Positions 8,057 to 15,887 of a DNA stretch of 64,000 nt are shown here, in pieces. The stretch is from positions 310,001 to 374,000 of the forward strand of contig CACZAD010000007.1 in the NCBI GenBank assembly GCA_902779055.1, given 5' to 3'. The notes under the pieces were generated by a model. It searched no databases, was not told the origin of the DNA, and saw nothing but the letters and a program-made list of their open reading frames with translations. The stretch comes from Fibrobacter succinogenes (GTDB lineage Bacteria; Fibrobacterota; Fibrobacteria; Fibrobacterales; Fibrobacteraceae). The translations under genes and the position numbers were made by a program. Numbering within the stretch: the stretch's first letter is position 1; every line of letters starts with the position of its first letter.

Positions 8057-8995
8057 ATGAAAAAAAAGTATTCTTTGATGATTTTTTTATATGCTGGCTT
8101 GATCATCTGTTTGTCAGCGTGTTCGGGGACGGCGAAAAAGGCGGAAACGGTTCCGGAAACCAAGCATTACTTGTGGAAAATTTCGGACGAAAATTCCTCG
8201 ATTTGGGTCCTTGGGAGTATCCATTTGGCAGACTCGACGCTTTACCCGTTTGATCCCGTTATTGATTCGGCTTTTGCGCAAGCAGAAGAACTTGCCGTTG
8301 AACTCAATATGAGTGACGAAGAAGTTGTCAAGGATGTGGGCGAACAGTCGGTATCTCGCGGAATCCTTCAGGAAAAGTCTCTTCACGAAGTTTTGCCTCC
8401 GGATTTGTGGAAGTCCTTTGACAGCATTTGCGTCGACTGGAACATTCCTGTTTTGATGTTTGAAAAAATGCGCCCGTGGCTTGCCGCGATGACGCTCAGT
8501 TCGTATGCGTTTGTCCATGCGGGACTCAATCCTGAATATGGGATCGATTACGTGTTGCTCGATCGCGCTGCAATGACGGGAAAGGCGATTGTCGGTTTGG
8601 AAACGGCGGAAGAACAGATTGATGCCATTGCGGATACGACAGAATCAGATTCGGCGGGAATTTATTACATGAGGACGACGTTACGCGAAATTGCGGGCAT
8701 CGACTCCATTGTGACGAACTTGATGAACGCTTGGAAAACTGGCGACGACGATTTGTTGCGCCGGACGCTTGACGAAGAATCGGAAGAAGATGATTCTGCT
8801 GACAAGAAGTTCAAGGATGAATACGAACAGCGGATTTATATCAGCCGAAATGCAAAAATGGCGGAATCGATAGCAAAGTTTTTGAGCGATGACAGGAATG
8901 TCTTTGTCGTTGTGGGTGTGGCGCACTTGGCGCTGGAAAAGGACAACGTAATAGATGCGTTGCGTAAGCGCGGGCTTAAGGTCGAACGTTTTTAA
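8057..8995 (+). CDS. TraB/GumN family lipoprotein
   Basis: The frame is open from ATG 8045, but ATG 8057 gives a classic lipoprotein signal: MKKKYSLMIFLYAGLIICLS then the lipidated Cys22. The mature part carries the TraB/GumN signatures: LGSIHLAD (GxxH) near the start, GLETAEEQ in the middle, and VVVGVAHLALEKDN near the end, where the second conserved His lies. The family (PF01963) is proposed to be a metal-dependent protease of the Tiki type; no substrate is known here. The last 20 bp overlap the tail of the convergent sigma-54 activator gene. Confidence 0.85.
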   Translation: MKKKYSLMIFLYAGLIICLSACSGTAKKAETVPETKHYLWKISDENSSIWVLGSIHLADSTLYPFDPVIDSAFAQAEELAVELNMSDEEVVKDVGEQSVSRGILQEKSLHEVLPPDLWKSFDSICVDWNIPVLMFEKMRPWLAAMTLSSYAFVHAGLNPEYGIDYVLLDRAAMTGKAIVGLETAEEQIDAIADTTESDSAGIYYMRTTLREIAGIDSIVTNLMNAWKTGDDDLLRRTLDEESEEDDSADKKFKDEYEQRIYISRNAKMAESIAKFLSDDRNVFVVVGVAHLALEKDNVIDALRKRGLKVERF

Positions 8996-10340
8996 CGCTC
9001 AAGCCGAGACGCGCAAGACGGTTGTAAAGCGCCGTGCGGTTCATATGCAACTGTTCGGCGGCTTGTCCGACGGAACCGTTGCAGTTCAGGATGGTTGCCT
9101 TTAAAAATTCACGTTCTTCGTCGAGCTGCTTGTCGCGGAATTCGTCGTAACTGTTGGCTTCGAATGCCTTGATGGCGGCGCGTTCTGCGCTTGACATTGC
9201 GCCACTTCTGTGGCTGTCTTCGTCAATTTGCAGGTCATCTGCGCTTAAGATTCCTGGATCCGTAAAGCAGAGGGCGCGCTGGATGACGTTTTCTAGTTCG
9301 CGGATGTTGCCGGGCCAGTTGTGGTCCTGTAGTTTTTTTAGAGCTTCGGGCGAAAGCGTGTATGGCTCGCCTGCAGGAGCGTACTGACGGATAAAGTAAT
9401 TGGCGAGATCTTCGATGTCTTCTTTGCGGTCGCGGAGTGGCGAAAGCTGCATCGGAATGACGTTCAGGCGGTAATAAAGGTCTTCGCGGAAGCGCTTTTC
9501 GAAAATTTCTTCTTTCAGGTCGCGGTTTGTGGCGGCGATGATGCGCACGTCGATGTGTCGCGTCTTGTTGGCGCCGATGGGGCGGATTTCGTGATTCTGG
9601 ATGACGCGCAAAAGCTTGACTTGGGCGTGGAGCGGCATATCGCCGATTTCGTCCAAGAAGATGGCGCCACCGTTGGCGTCTTCGAAAAGACCGATGCGTT
9701 CGTTCTGTGCGCCGGTGAAAGCGCCGCGGGTGTGGCCGAAAAGTTCGCTTTCAAAGAGGGCTTCGGGAATGGCGCTGCAGTTGACGGTGACGAATTTGTC
9801 GTAAACGCAGGCGATGGCGCGTGCAATCAAGTCCTTGCCGACTCCGGATTCACCTTGGATGAGTACGGGGCCGGTGTGCAGAATGGCTCGTTCGACATTC
9901 TTGCGCAAACGCTGCATGGCTTCGCTTTTGCCGACAAGGTGCGACATCCTTTCGCGGAAAATGCGCTTGGCGTTATTGATTTCCTTGAGCCTCGAAATCT
10001 TGCTCATCAGGTGAAGACGAACAGCTTCGATGGAAAGGATGGTGTCGTAGAGCTTGCTGGAAACGTGGGCGTAATTGTCGGGCGTTTCGGCGTAGGCGAG
10101 AATCATGGAATCCGGGTTGCTTTGGCGGATGTTCGAAAGCAGTTCGGTGTTTTGGGGTCCGAAGGAATCCAGATCCCAGATGACGATGGCGGCAAGCGGA
10201 GTTTGCACGGTATTTGCAATTTCGCTTGCTTCGTCATTCGTTGGGGTATGAACATCGACGGTATTGTCCACGGATGAAAGGACGTCCAGGATGAACGAGG
10301 ACGTCGTGGTTTCTTTCGTGAAAAAGTCGATGGAAGGCAT
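8976..10340 (-). CDS. Sigma-54-dependent NtrC-type transcriptional activator
   Basis: 454 residues. Residues 1-120 look like a degenerate receiver: an Asp-containing strand (AIVIWDLDSF, 51-60) is present but the N-terminal acidic pair is not, so phosphorylation is doubtful. The AAA+ domain has Walker A GESGVGKD (163-170), the sigma-54 contact loop GAFTGA (206-211) and Walker B IFLDEIGD (227-234). The C-terminus is a Fis-type helix-turn-helix (VGQAAEQLHMNRTALYNRLA). It activates sigma-54 promoters; no partner kinase is adjacent. Confidence 0.93.
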   Translation of the reverse strand: MPSIDFFTKETTTSSFILDVLSSVDNTVDVHTPTNDEASEIANTVQTPLAAIVIWDLDSFGPQNTELLSNIRQSNPDSMILAYAETPDNYAHVSSKLYDTILSIEAVRLHLMSKISRLKEINNAKRIFRERMSHLVGKSEAMQRLRKNVERAILHTGPVLIQGESGVGKDLIARAIACVYDKFVTVNCSAIPEALFESELFGHTRGAFTGAQNERIGLFEDANGGAIFLDEIGDMPLHAQVKLLRVIQNHEIRPIGANKTRHIDVRIIAATNRDLKEEIFEKRFREDLYYRLNVIPMQLSPLRDRKEDIEDLANYFIRQYAPAGEPYTLSPEALKKLQDHNWPGNIRELENVIQRALCFTDPGILSADDLQIDEDSHRSGAMSSAERAAIKAFEANSYDEFRDKQLDEEREFLKATILNCNGSVGQAAEQLHMNRTALYNRLARLGLSVKNVRP

Positions 10341-10344
10341 TTTA

Positions 10345-10438
10345 GTTAGAAGTAGGAAGTTGGAAGTAGGATGTTTATAATTGCGGCTTCGCCGCCAAAC
10401 TTATTACTGTCTACTTCCTACAGTCTACCGTCTACTTG
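10345..10438. repeat. Composite intergenic repeat block
   Basis: Contains an inverted copy of the CTACTTCC vocabulary (AGTAGGAAGTTGGAAGTAGG, 10351-10370), a GCGGC-TTC-GCCGC mini-hairpin (10383-10395), then direct units GTCTACTTCCTACAGTCTAC and CGTCTACTT (10409-10437). It fills the whole gap between proC and the sigma-54 activator gene. Confidence 0.7.
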
Positions 10439-10439
10439 T

Positions 10440-11246
10440 TTATTTTCCCAGTTCCTTGCTGCGGTTCGTGCCGGCGACGACTGCCTTGATGAGCGTGCTG
10501 CGGAACGCGCCTTCTTCGAGGGCGTCGATGCCTGCGATTGTCGTGCCTGCCGGAGAGCAGACCATGGCGCAGAGGTCGCTCGGGCTCTTGCCGGACTGCT
10601 TGACGAGTTCGACGCTGCCTTCGATGGTGCCGAGTGCAAGTTTCAAGGCGACATCGCGGGTGAGGCCAGCCTTCACGCCACCGCGGGTAAGACCTTCGAT
10701 GAATTCAAAGACGTAGGCAGGAGCGCTGCCGGAAAGTCCGGTAACGGCATCCATGAGGGATTCTGCAACGCGGCAGGTCACACCGATGTTACCGAAGATT
10801 TCTTCGGCAATCTTGAGGGTGGCTTCGGAAACGCCGTCTGTTGCAAGACCCACAGATCCCTTGCCGACGGTAAGCGGCAAGTTCGGCATCACGCGGAGCA
10901 CCTGGTTCTTTTCGCCAAGGACTTCGATGAGGCTCTTGCGGACGACACCAGCCATGATGCTGATGAACGTCTTTTCGCTCTTGAGCGTTGCTGCGGCAGC
11001 CTTCCATTCGGCGGCGACGAGCTTGAAAATCTGCGGCTTGACGCAAAGGAACGTGACGTTTGCCTTTTCGATGCCTTCGGCAAAGCTAGAAACGCGGACG
11101 CAACCGAGGGCGCTTACGGCTTCGGCTGCCTTGTCGCTCGGGTCAAAGAAGAAAATGTTCTTGGCGTCGGTGCCTGCTTGAAGAAGACCGCGGAGAATGG
11201 CTCCGCCCATGTTACCGGTACCGGCAAAGAAAATCGTAGTGTTCAT
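10440..11246 (-). CDS. proC: Pyrroline-5-carboxylate reductase
   Basis: 268 residues, the family length. The N-terminal NAD(P)H-binding loop is FAGTGNMGGAI (7-17). LSGSAPAYVF and the C-terminal signature with MVCSPAGTTIAGIDALEEGA are those of ProC, which reduces pyrroline-5-carboxylate to proline in the cytoplasm. No other proline gene is adjacent. Confidence 0.95.
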   Translation of the reverse strand: MNTTIFFAGTGNMGGAILRGLLQAGTDAKNIFFFDPSDKAAEAVSALGCVRVSSFAEGIEKANVTFLCVKPQIFKLVAAEWKAAAATLKSEKTFISIMAGVVRKSLIEVLGEKNQVLRVMPNLPLTVGKGSVGLATDGVSEATLKIAEEIFGNIGVTCRVAESLMDAVTGLSGSAPAYVFEFIEGLTRGGVKAGLTRDVALKLALGTIEGSVELVKQSGKSPSDLCAMVCSPAGTTIAGIDALEEGAFRSTLIKAVVAGTNRSKELGK

Positions 11247-11299
11247 ATAGGTTCCTTTTTAAATTTTCGTAGTAAACGTAAAAATATTTTCGCTTGTAG

Positions 11300-11340
11300 A
11301 AAGGAGATGCCTTCCCGGAACGGGGTCCGGGATGACAAAA
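11300..11340. repeat. Dispersed AAAGGAGAT...GATGACA palindromic repeat
   Basis: AAAGGAGATGCC is followed by TTCCCGG, a short spacer, CCGGGATGACA. It shares both ends with the two copies inside the UvrA-like gene (55104 and 56211, opposite orientation) and its left end with 29199. Confidence 0.7.
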
Positions 11341-11370
11341 AAGTCCGGCATAACAGGGATAAAAAGGCGC

Positions 11371-11395
11371 CCCCGGCACAGAGGCCGGGGTGACA
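11371..11395. repeat. Dispersed GC-rich palindromic repeat
   Basis: CCCCGG-CACAGAGG-CCGGGG-TGACA, nearly identical to the unit at 3711-3736. It lies in the 227-bp gap between rho and proC, which holds no gene. Confidence 0.75.
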
Positions 11396-11432
11396 TCGAG
11401 ACTGGGGTGACAAAAGTGGTCGGGTGACATTG

Positions 11433-11468
11433 CAAAAAAAAGCGGAACGCCTTTGTGTGCGTTCCGCT
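11433..11468 (-). terminator. Rho-independent terminator of rho
   Basis: A perfect 10-bp stem, AGCGGAACGC (11441-11450) with GCGTTCCGCT (11459-11468), and an 8-base loop. On the minus strand it is followed by an uninterrupted T-run (11433-11440). It starts 5 bp after the rho stop codon. Confidence 0.9.
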
Positions 11469-11473
11469 AAGTT

Positions 11474-13564
11474 TTAGACTTTCGGTTTGGAGAGGACGCT
11501 CAGGAGTTCGGCATTTGTCTTGAGCTTGCTCATAAGCTTGAGCAGGTTCTCCATAATGCCTGTTTCTGTTTCGTTTTGGCTTCCTCTGCGGAAGTTCCAG
11601 GCGGCGTTCTGTTCCAAGAGCGTGAGCAGGCGTTCTTCCTTGCGGGTGCCGGACTTGAACACGTCAATGGCCGGCCAGATGCGCTTTTCGGCGATGCGGC
11701 GGTCAAGCACGAGTTCCATGTTGCCGGTTCCCTTGAATTCTTCGAAGATCACTTCGTCCATGCGGCTTCCCGTTTCGATAAGGGCTGTACCGATGATGGT
11801 GAGAGAGCCGTTCTTCTGGATTTCTTCCGTGATGGAGCCGTCTTCGTTCTTGACCGGACGAATCTTGTCCTGAATCTTACGGGCGGCACCGAAGAACTTC
11901 TTCGGGAACTGCATGGCGTTAGCGTCCACACCACCAGAAAGAATCTTGCCGGAGTGCGGAATCACGACGTTGTTTGCACGGGCGAAACGCGTGATGGAGT
12001 CGAGCAAAATCACGACATCCTTCTGGCTTTCGACGAGGCGCTTTGCCTTTTCCAAAACCATATTGGCCACGCGGGTGTGATGCTCGGGCGGTTCGTCGAA
12101 TGTAGAGGCGACAACTTCTGCCTTGATTTCGATACCCTTTTCTGCAGCCTTTTCCTTAATTTCCGTGATGATGTCGCGCATTTCGGTGACTTCTTCCGGA
12201 CGTTCGTCAATGAGGAGCGTGATGAGGATTATTTCGGGGTGGTTCTTTGCAATGGCGCGGGTCACGTTCTGCAAGAGAACGGTCTTACCGGTACGCGGAG
12301 GGGCGAGGATGATACTGCGCTGACCCTTACCGATCGGCGAGAACAAGTCCATAATGCGGGTGCTGTATTCCGTTTCGTTCCATTCGAGGTGGATTTTTTC
12401 TTCCGGGTGAATCGGAGTCAGGTATTCGAATGCCACACGGCGGCGCATCTTGTCCGGTTCTTCAAAGTTCACGCGGTCGATGCGGCGCATGGAGAAGTAC
12501 TTATCCTGTTCGCGCGGCGTGCGGACAAGGCCTTCGATGGTATCGCCAATCTTGAGATTGAACTTACGGATAAGGTTTTGGCTCACGTAGACGTCGTCCG
12601 TGCTGGTTTGGTAGTTCTGATCCGGCATACGGAGGAATCCGTTGCCTTGCGGAGTCACTTCGAGGACGCCTTCCGTATAAATGATGTTGCCTTCGTTTTC
12701 GATGCTCTGCAAGATGTAGTTGAGGGACTGCTTCCTCATTCTGCGGAAGTCCACTTCTTTTTGCACGGCGAGTTCCTGGAGTTCGCTCATAGAGAGCTTG
12801 CGGAACTTGAGCCAGTTTTCCTTGGCCTTCAAAATGGCTTCGGAACCTGGTGCCGGGAGCGTTGCAGAATCATCGACAAATTCTTCTTGCTGCTGGAAAT
12901 TGCGGTTGCGGTTGTTCTTGTTGTACTTGTTGTTGTTCTTATTGTACTTGCCGTTCTGGTATTTTCCGTTCTGGTTATTGAATCGGCGGTCGTCCTGACC
13001 TTCACCGTTCTGGGCTTGGCCTTCACCTTGCTGCTGGGCGTTCGGATCGACTTGGCCTTCGCCTTGAATGGAGGCTTCTTCTTGGACGGGGGCTGCATCT
13101 ACAGACGGCGTCATGGATTCGCCATTGTTGTCGCTTGCGACGGAGACATGTTCACCAAAGTTTTCGCTAGAAGTTTCGTAAGACGGGGCGTCCGTAAAAA
13201 TCGGTTCGGAGATGGCGTCAATGTTTGTAACGCCGTATTGTTCTGCCAGGCGCTTTTCTGCAGCGGCGATGCCGTCAACGGGTTCAGCTTTGGGCTCAAA
13301 ATCCAGTTCCGCATCGGAGGAAATTTCGGCGTCGATGTTCTTGTGATTCTTTTGCTTGGCGTTCGGCTTTACATTTTGCTTCATGTTGGGCTTTCTGCCA
13401 CGGCGTTTGGGCTGCTGAGCTTCGTCTGTAATTTCGGGGAGCTTATCGGGAGTACCCAAGTATTCTGGGACAGGGATGCCTGTACTTTCGGGATAAACGA
13501 TATCCGTCAACGATTTTTCTTGACTATTTTGTTCTAAATTCTGATTCTTAGGTGTTCTGGGCAC
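11474..13564 (-). CDS. rho: Transcription termination factor Rho with long disordered N-terminus
   Basis: 696 residues from a GTG start at 13564, against about 420 for E. coli Rho. Residues 1 to about 245 are low complexity: a basic RRGRKP patch (54-59), then Gln/Asn/Gly/Glu-rich and Asn/Lys/Tyr-rich stretches (for example [20 protein letters not shown]). The conserved Rho N-terminal domain begins around 255 ([17 protein letters not shown]), followed by the RNA-binding cold-shock-like domain and the P-loop APPRTGKT (421-428). [13 protein letters not shown] and [20 protein letters not shown] mark the motor. The hexameric helicase ends transcription. A strong terminator follows. Confidence 0.96.
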   Translation of the reverse strand: MPRTPKNQNLEQNSQEKSLTDIVYPESTGIPVPEYLGTPDKLPEITDEAQQPKRRGRKPNMKQNVKPNAKQKNHKNIDAEISSDAELDFEPKAEPVDGIAAAEKRLAEQYGVTNIDAISEPIFTDAPSYETSSENFGEHVSVASDNNGESMTPSVDAAPVQEEASIQGEGQVDPNAQQQGEGQAQNGEGQDDRRFNNQNGKYQNGKYNKNNNKYNKNNRNRNFQQQEEFVDDSATLPAPGSEAILKAKENWLKFRKLSMSELQELAVQKEVDFRRMRKQSLNYILQSIENEGNIIYTEGVLEVTPQGNGFLRMPDQNYQTSTDDVYVSQNLIRKFNLKIGDTIEGLVRTPREQDKYFSMRRIDRVNFEEPDKMRRRVAFEYLTPIHPEEKIHLEWNETEYSTRIMDLFSPIGKGQRSIILAPPRTGKTVLLQNVTRAIAKNHPEIILITLLIDERPEEVTEMRDIITEIKEKAAEKGIEIKAEVVASTFDEPPEHHTRVANMVLEKAKRLVESQKDVVILLDSITRFARANNVVIPHSGKILSGGVDANAMQFPKKFFGAARKIQDKIRPVKNEDGSITEEIQKNGSLTIIGTALIETGSRMDEVIFEEFKGTGNMELVLDRRIAEKRIWPAIDVFKSGTRKEERLLTLLEQNAAWNFRRGSQNETETGIMENLLKLMSKLKTNAELLSVLSKPKV

Positions 13565-13844
13565 GATGGCGTCCTATAGATGATTATTTCAAAAAATGAA
13601 ATGAGCTTTACAGTGAAGGGATAATACGGGCTATTAGCCCCACAAATTTTATTGATTAATTTAAATATTACGTCCCGAAATAGCGGAACGTGGTAAAAGA
13701 TACATAATAATTTATAAAATGTCATAAAAAAAATTATTTTTATGAAAAATAATAGAATGGCATTGCCGACATCCTACTTTTTACCGTCTACATCCAGCTT
13801 CCTTCCATCTACTTCCTACTCCAAAAATAACTATATTTGGGGTC
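13565..13844. other. Divergent rho/folK intergenic region
   Basis: 280 bp without a gene. The rho-proximal half is AT-rich and presumably holds the rho promoter. The folK-proximal half carries a CTACTTCC-type repeat block (13771-13820) and a TATATT box (13832-13837) 8 bp before the folK GTG. No RNA gene or operator palindrome was recognised. Confidence 0.5.
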
Positions 13845-14354
13845 GTGGATTCTTTAAATAGAGTATATATAGCACTCGGAAGCAATCTTCCTGATCGCTC
13901 GGCTCACTTGAAAGCCGGGAGAGAAATGCTTCGCCGTATAAGCGCAGGTGGCTGGGTTGAAAGCCCCATCTACGAGACTCCTCCAGTGGGACCGGCGGGT
14001 CAGGGACCTTATTTTAACCAGGTTGTGAGCTTTTGGTACGATGGCGATCCCATCAAGTTGCTGTATTATTTGAAAGGATCCGAGCTTATTCTTGGGCGCA
14101 AAGACCGCGGACACTGGAATTCCAGGGAAGTGGACTTGGATTTGCTGTTCTTTGGACGTGAAATTTGTACGGGTCGTCCGAATGTTCCTCATGCGCAGAT
14201 TTATAACCGTCAGTTTGTGCTTGTGCCGCTAAACGACATTGCTCCAGACTGGGTGGATCCCAAGACGAACAAGCCTGTTCACGAGTTGCTTTCGGAATTG
14301 CTTGCCAAAGAAGAAAAAATTCCGTTCCGCGTTATAGACGGGGAGGAACCCTGA
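13845..14354 (+). CDS. folK: 6-hydroxymethyl-7,8-dihydropterin pyrophosphokinase
   Basis: 169 residues from GTG 13845. ALGSNLPDR (10-18), the ETPPVGPAGQGPYFNQV segment and the metal-binding signature REVDLDLLFFG with Asp97 and Asp99 define HPPK. The PH pair at 115-116 and the FVLVPLNDIAP tail also fit. It pyrophosphorylates hydroxymethyl-dihydropterin in folate synthesis. A 1-bp gap separates it from the deoxynucleoside kinase gene, so they form one operon with panC. No ribosome site is clear, and the TATATT box is close to the start, so the leader may be very short. Confidence 0.93.
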   Translation: MDSLNRVYIALGSNLPDRSAHLKAGREMLRRISAGGWVESPIYETPPVGPAGQGPYFNQVVSFWYDGDPIKLLYYLKGSELILGRKDRGHWNSREVDLDLLFFGREICTGRPNVPHAQIYNRQFVLVPLNDIAPDWVDPKTNKPVHELLSELLAKEEKIPFRVIDGEEP

Positions 14355-14355
14355 T

Positions 14356-15006
14356 ATGCTTTCTGACAAGAACATCCATTTTATGGCAATTGAAGGGACT
14401 ATCGGAGTTGGAAAGACTTCGCTTGCCCGTGCCATTTGCGAACGATGGAATGCCATGTTTATCGAAGAGAACTTTGCCGAGAACCCGTTCCTCCCGAAGT
14501 TCTACGAAAACCGCAAGGCATACGCCTTCCAGACGCAGTTGTTCTTTTTGCTGGACCGTTTTAAGCAGCTTCAGAATTCCGCATTGCAGAGTGACTTGTT
14601 CCACGATTTGTTGGTGAGCGACTACACGTTCGACAAAGACCGCATTTTTGCGTCGCAGAACCTCACCGAAAACGAACTGGCCATGTATGACCAGGTGTCG
14701 AATGCCTTGAATCACGACATCCGCAAGCCCGATTACATTGTGTACTTGCAGGCCAGTGTTCCCACGCTTTTGAAGCGCATCAAGGGACGTGGCCGTGCGA
14801 TGGAAAAGGCGATTGAAGGCAATTACCTAAGCGATCTGCAGGAGCGTTACGACCATCATTTTTGGCACTACACCGAAGCTCCTGTACTCATCATCAATAC
14901 GGACAACATTGATTTTGTCCATAACGAAAGCCATTTACAGCTGGTGCTGGATGCGATTGCATCTTGCCCGAGCCAAACGACATATTTTGTTCCAGAAGGT
15001 AAATAA
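14356..15006 (+). CDS. Deoxynucleoside kinase
   Basis: 216 residues. P-loop GTIGVGKT (14-21), the IEENFAENPFLPKFY segment with the catalytic acid, the DRF motif, and a lid KGRGRAMEKAIEGNYL match the dCK/dGK/dAK family. These kinases phosphorylate deoxynucleosides for salvage; base specificity cannot be read. The folK-dNK-panC order suggests a cofactor and nucleotide operon; gaps are 1 and 2 bp. Confidence 0.9.
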   Translation: MLSDKNIHFMAIEGTIGVGKTSLARAICERWNAMFIEENFAENPFLPKFYENRKAYAFQTQLFFLLDRFKQLQNSALQSDLFHDLLVSDYTFDKDRIFASQNLTENELAMYDQVSNALNHDIRKPDYIVYLQASVPTLLKRIKGRGRAMEKAIEGNYLSDLQERYDHHFWHYTEAPVLIINTDNIDFVHNESHLQLVLDAIASCPSQTTYFVPEGK

Positions 15007-15008
15007 TC

Positions 15009-15860
15009 ATGCAGATAATTAAGTCTATCGATTCCCTACGTCAAACGCTTGCTCCTCTTGCGAAGAGTGGGAAAAGAATCGGTCTCGTTCCAACGATGGG
15101 AGCCCTCCATGAAGGTCACGGCGCTCTGATCAAGGCTTCCGTGAGCGAGTGCGATGTGACTGTTGTTAGTGTGTTTTTGAACCCGATCCAGTTCGGTAAG
15201 AATGAGGATTTGGACAAGTACCCGAAACGTCTGGAAGCCGATGCCAAGCTTGCCGAATCGATCGGTGCCGACTACGTGTTTGCTCCGTCCGTTGCTGAAA
15301 TGTATCCGGATGGCGACCCTATGACGCTTGTCCGTGACGAACAGCTCGAAGGCATGTATTGCGGTGCTTACCGCCCGGGACATTTCCGTGGCGTATTGAC
15401 TGTCGTTTCCAAGCTGTTCCTCATTTCTGGCGCAAATGACGCTTACTTTGGCGAGAAGGATTACCAGCAGGTGTTCTTGATCGAAAGAATGGTGAAGGAC
15501 TTGAACTTCAACATCAAGATTCACCGTGTGAAGATTGTCCGCGAAGAAAGCGGTCTTGCCCGTTCGAGCCGTAACGAATACTTGACGGACGAAGAACGCG
15601 CACAGGCTCTCGGCATTTACGAAGGCCTGAAGGCAGCCAAGGCTGCCTACGAAGCTGGCGAACGCAGTGTTTCGAAGATTCGCGATATCGTCGTGAAGTC
15701 GATTGTGGCTGCTCGCGGTGTGGTGCAATATGTCGAAGTCGCAAGTCAGAAGACGTTGCAGAAGTGCAATGGTGCCATCGGTCCTGAAGACAAGACCGTT
15801 ATTTTGGCGGCTGCCTTCTTTGGCAAGACTCGCCTCATTGACAATATGGAACTGAACTAG
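15009..15860 (+). CDS. panC: Pantothenate synthetase
   Basis: 283 residues, the family length. The ATP-binding HIGH-type motif is in VPTMGALHEGHGAL. QFGKNEDLDKYP, GEKDYQQVFLIERMV and the KMSKS-like SGLARSSRNEYL are present. It condenses pantoate with beta-alanine using ATP. Third gene of the folK operon. A hairpin 8 bp after its stop separates it from the convergent cyclase gene. Confidence 0.96.
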   Translation: MQIIKSIDSLRQTLAPLAKSGKRIGLVPTMGALHEGHGALIKASVSECDVTVVSVFLNPIQFGKNEDLDKYPKRLEADAKLAESIGADYVFAPSVAEMYPDGDPMTLVRDEQLEGMYCGAYRPGHFRGVLTVVSKLFLISGANDAYFGEKDYQQVFLIERMVKDLNFNIKIHRVKIVREESGLARSSRNEYLTDEERAQALGIYEGLKAAKAAYEAGERSVSKIRDIVVKSIVAARGVVQYVEVASQKTLQKCNGAIGPEDKTVILAAAFFGKTRLIDNMELN

Positions 15861-15867
15861 GGAATCC

Positions 15868-15887
15868 CCGCTACTTTTCAGTAGCGG
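15868..15887. terminator. Hairpin between convergent panC and cyclase genes
   Basis: Perfect 8-bp stem CCGCTACT / AGTAGCGG with loop TTTC, flanked by an outer GGAATC...GATTCC pair (15861-15866 with 15892-15897). It overlaps the last codons of the cyclase gene. There is no T-run on either side, so its role as terminator is only likely. Confidence 0.45.

Noticed and set aside
11212..11430. 72-codon minus frame across the proC upstream gap
   Set aside because: Most of its residues are translations of the CCGG-type dispersed repeats; no ribosome site.
12900..13020. Possible short tandem DNA repeat or CRISPR-like array in the rho 5' region
   Set aside because: It is the Asn/Lys/Gln-rich coding repeat of the Rho extension; no constant repeat with unique spacers is present.
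11576..13537. 653-codon open frame on the plus strand, antisense to rho
   Set aside because: Low-complexity composition that mirrors the rho codons, no start or motif, and the rho protein on the other strand has all catalytic motifs.
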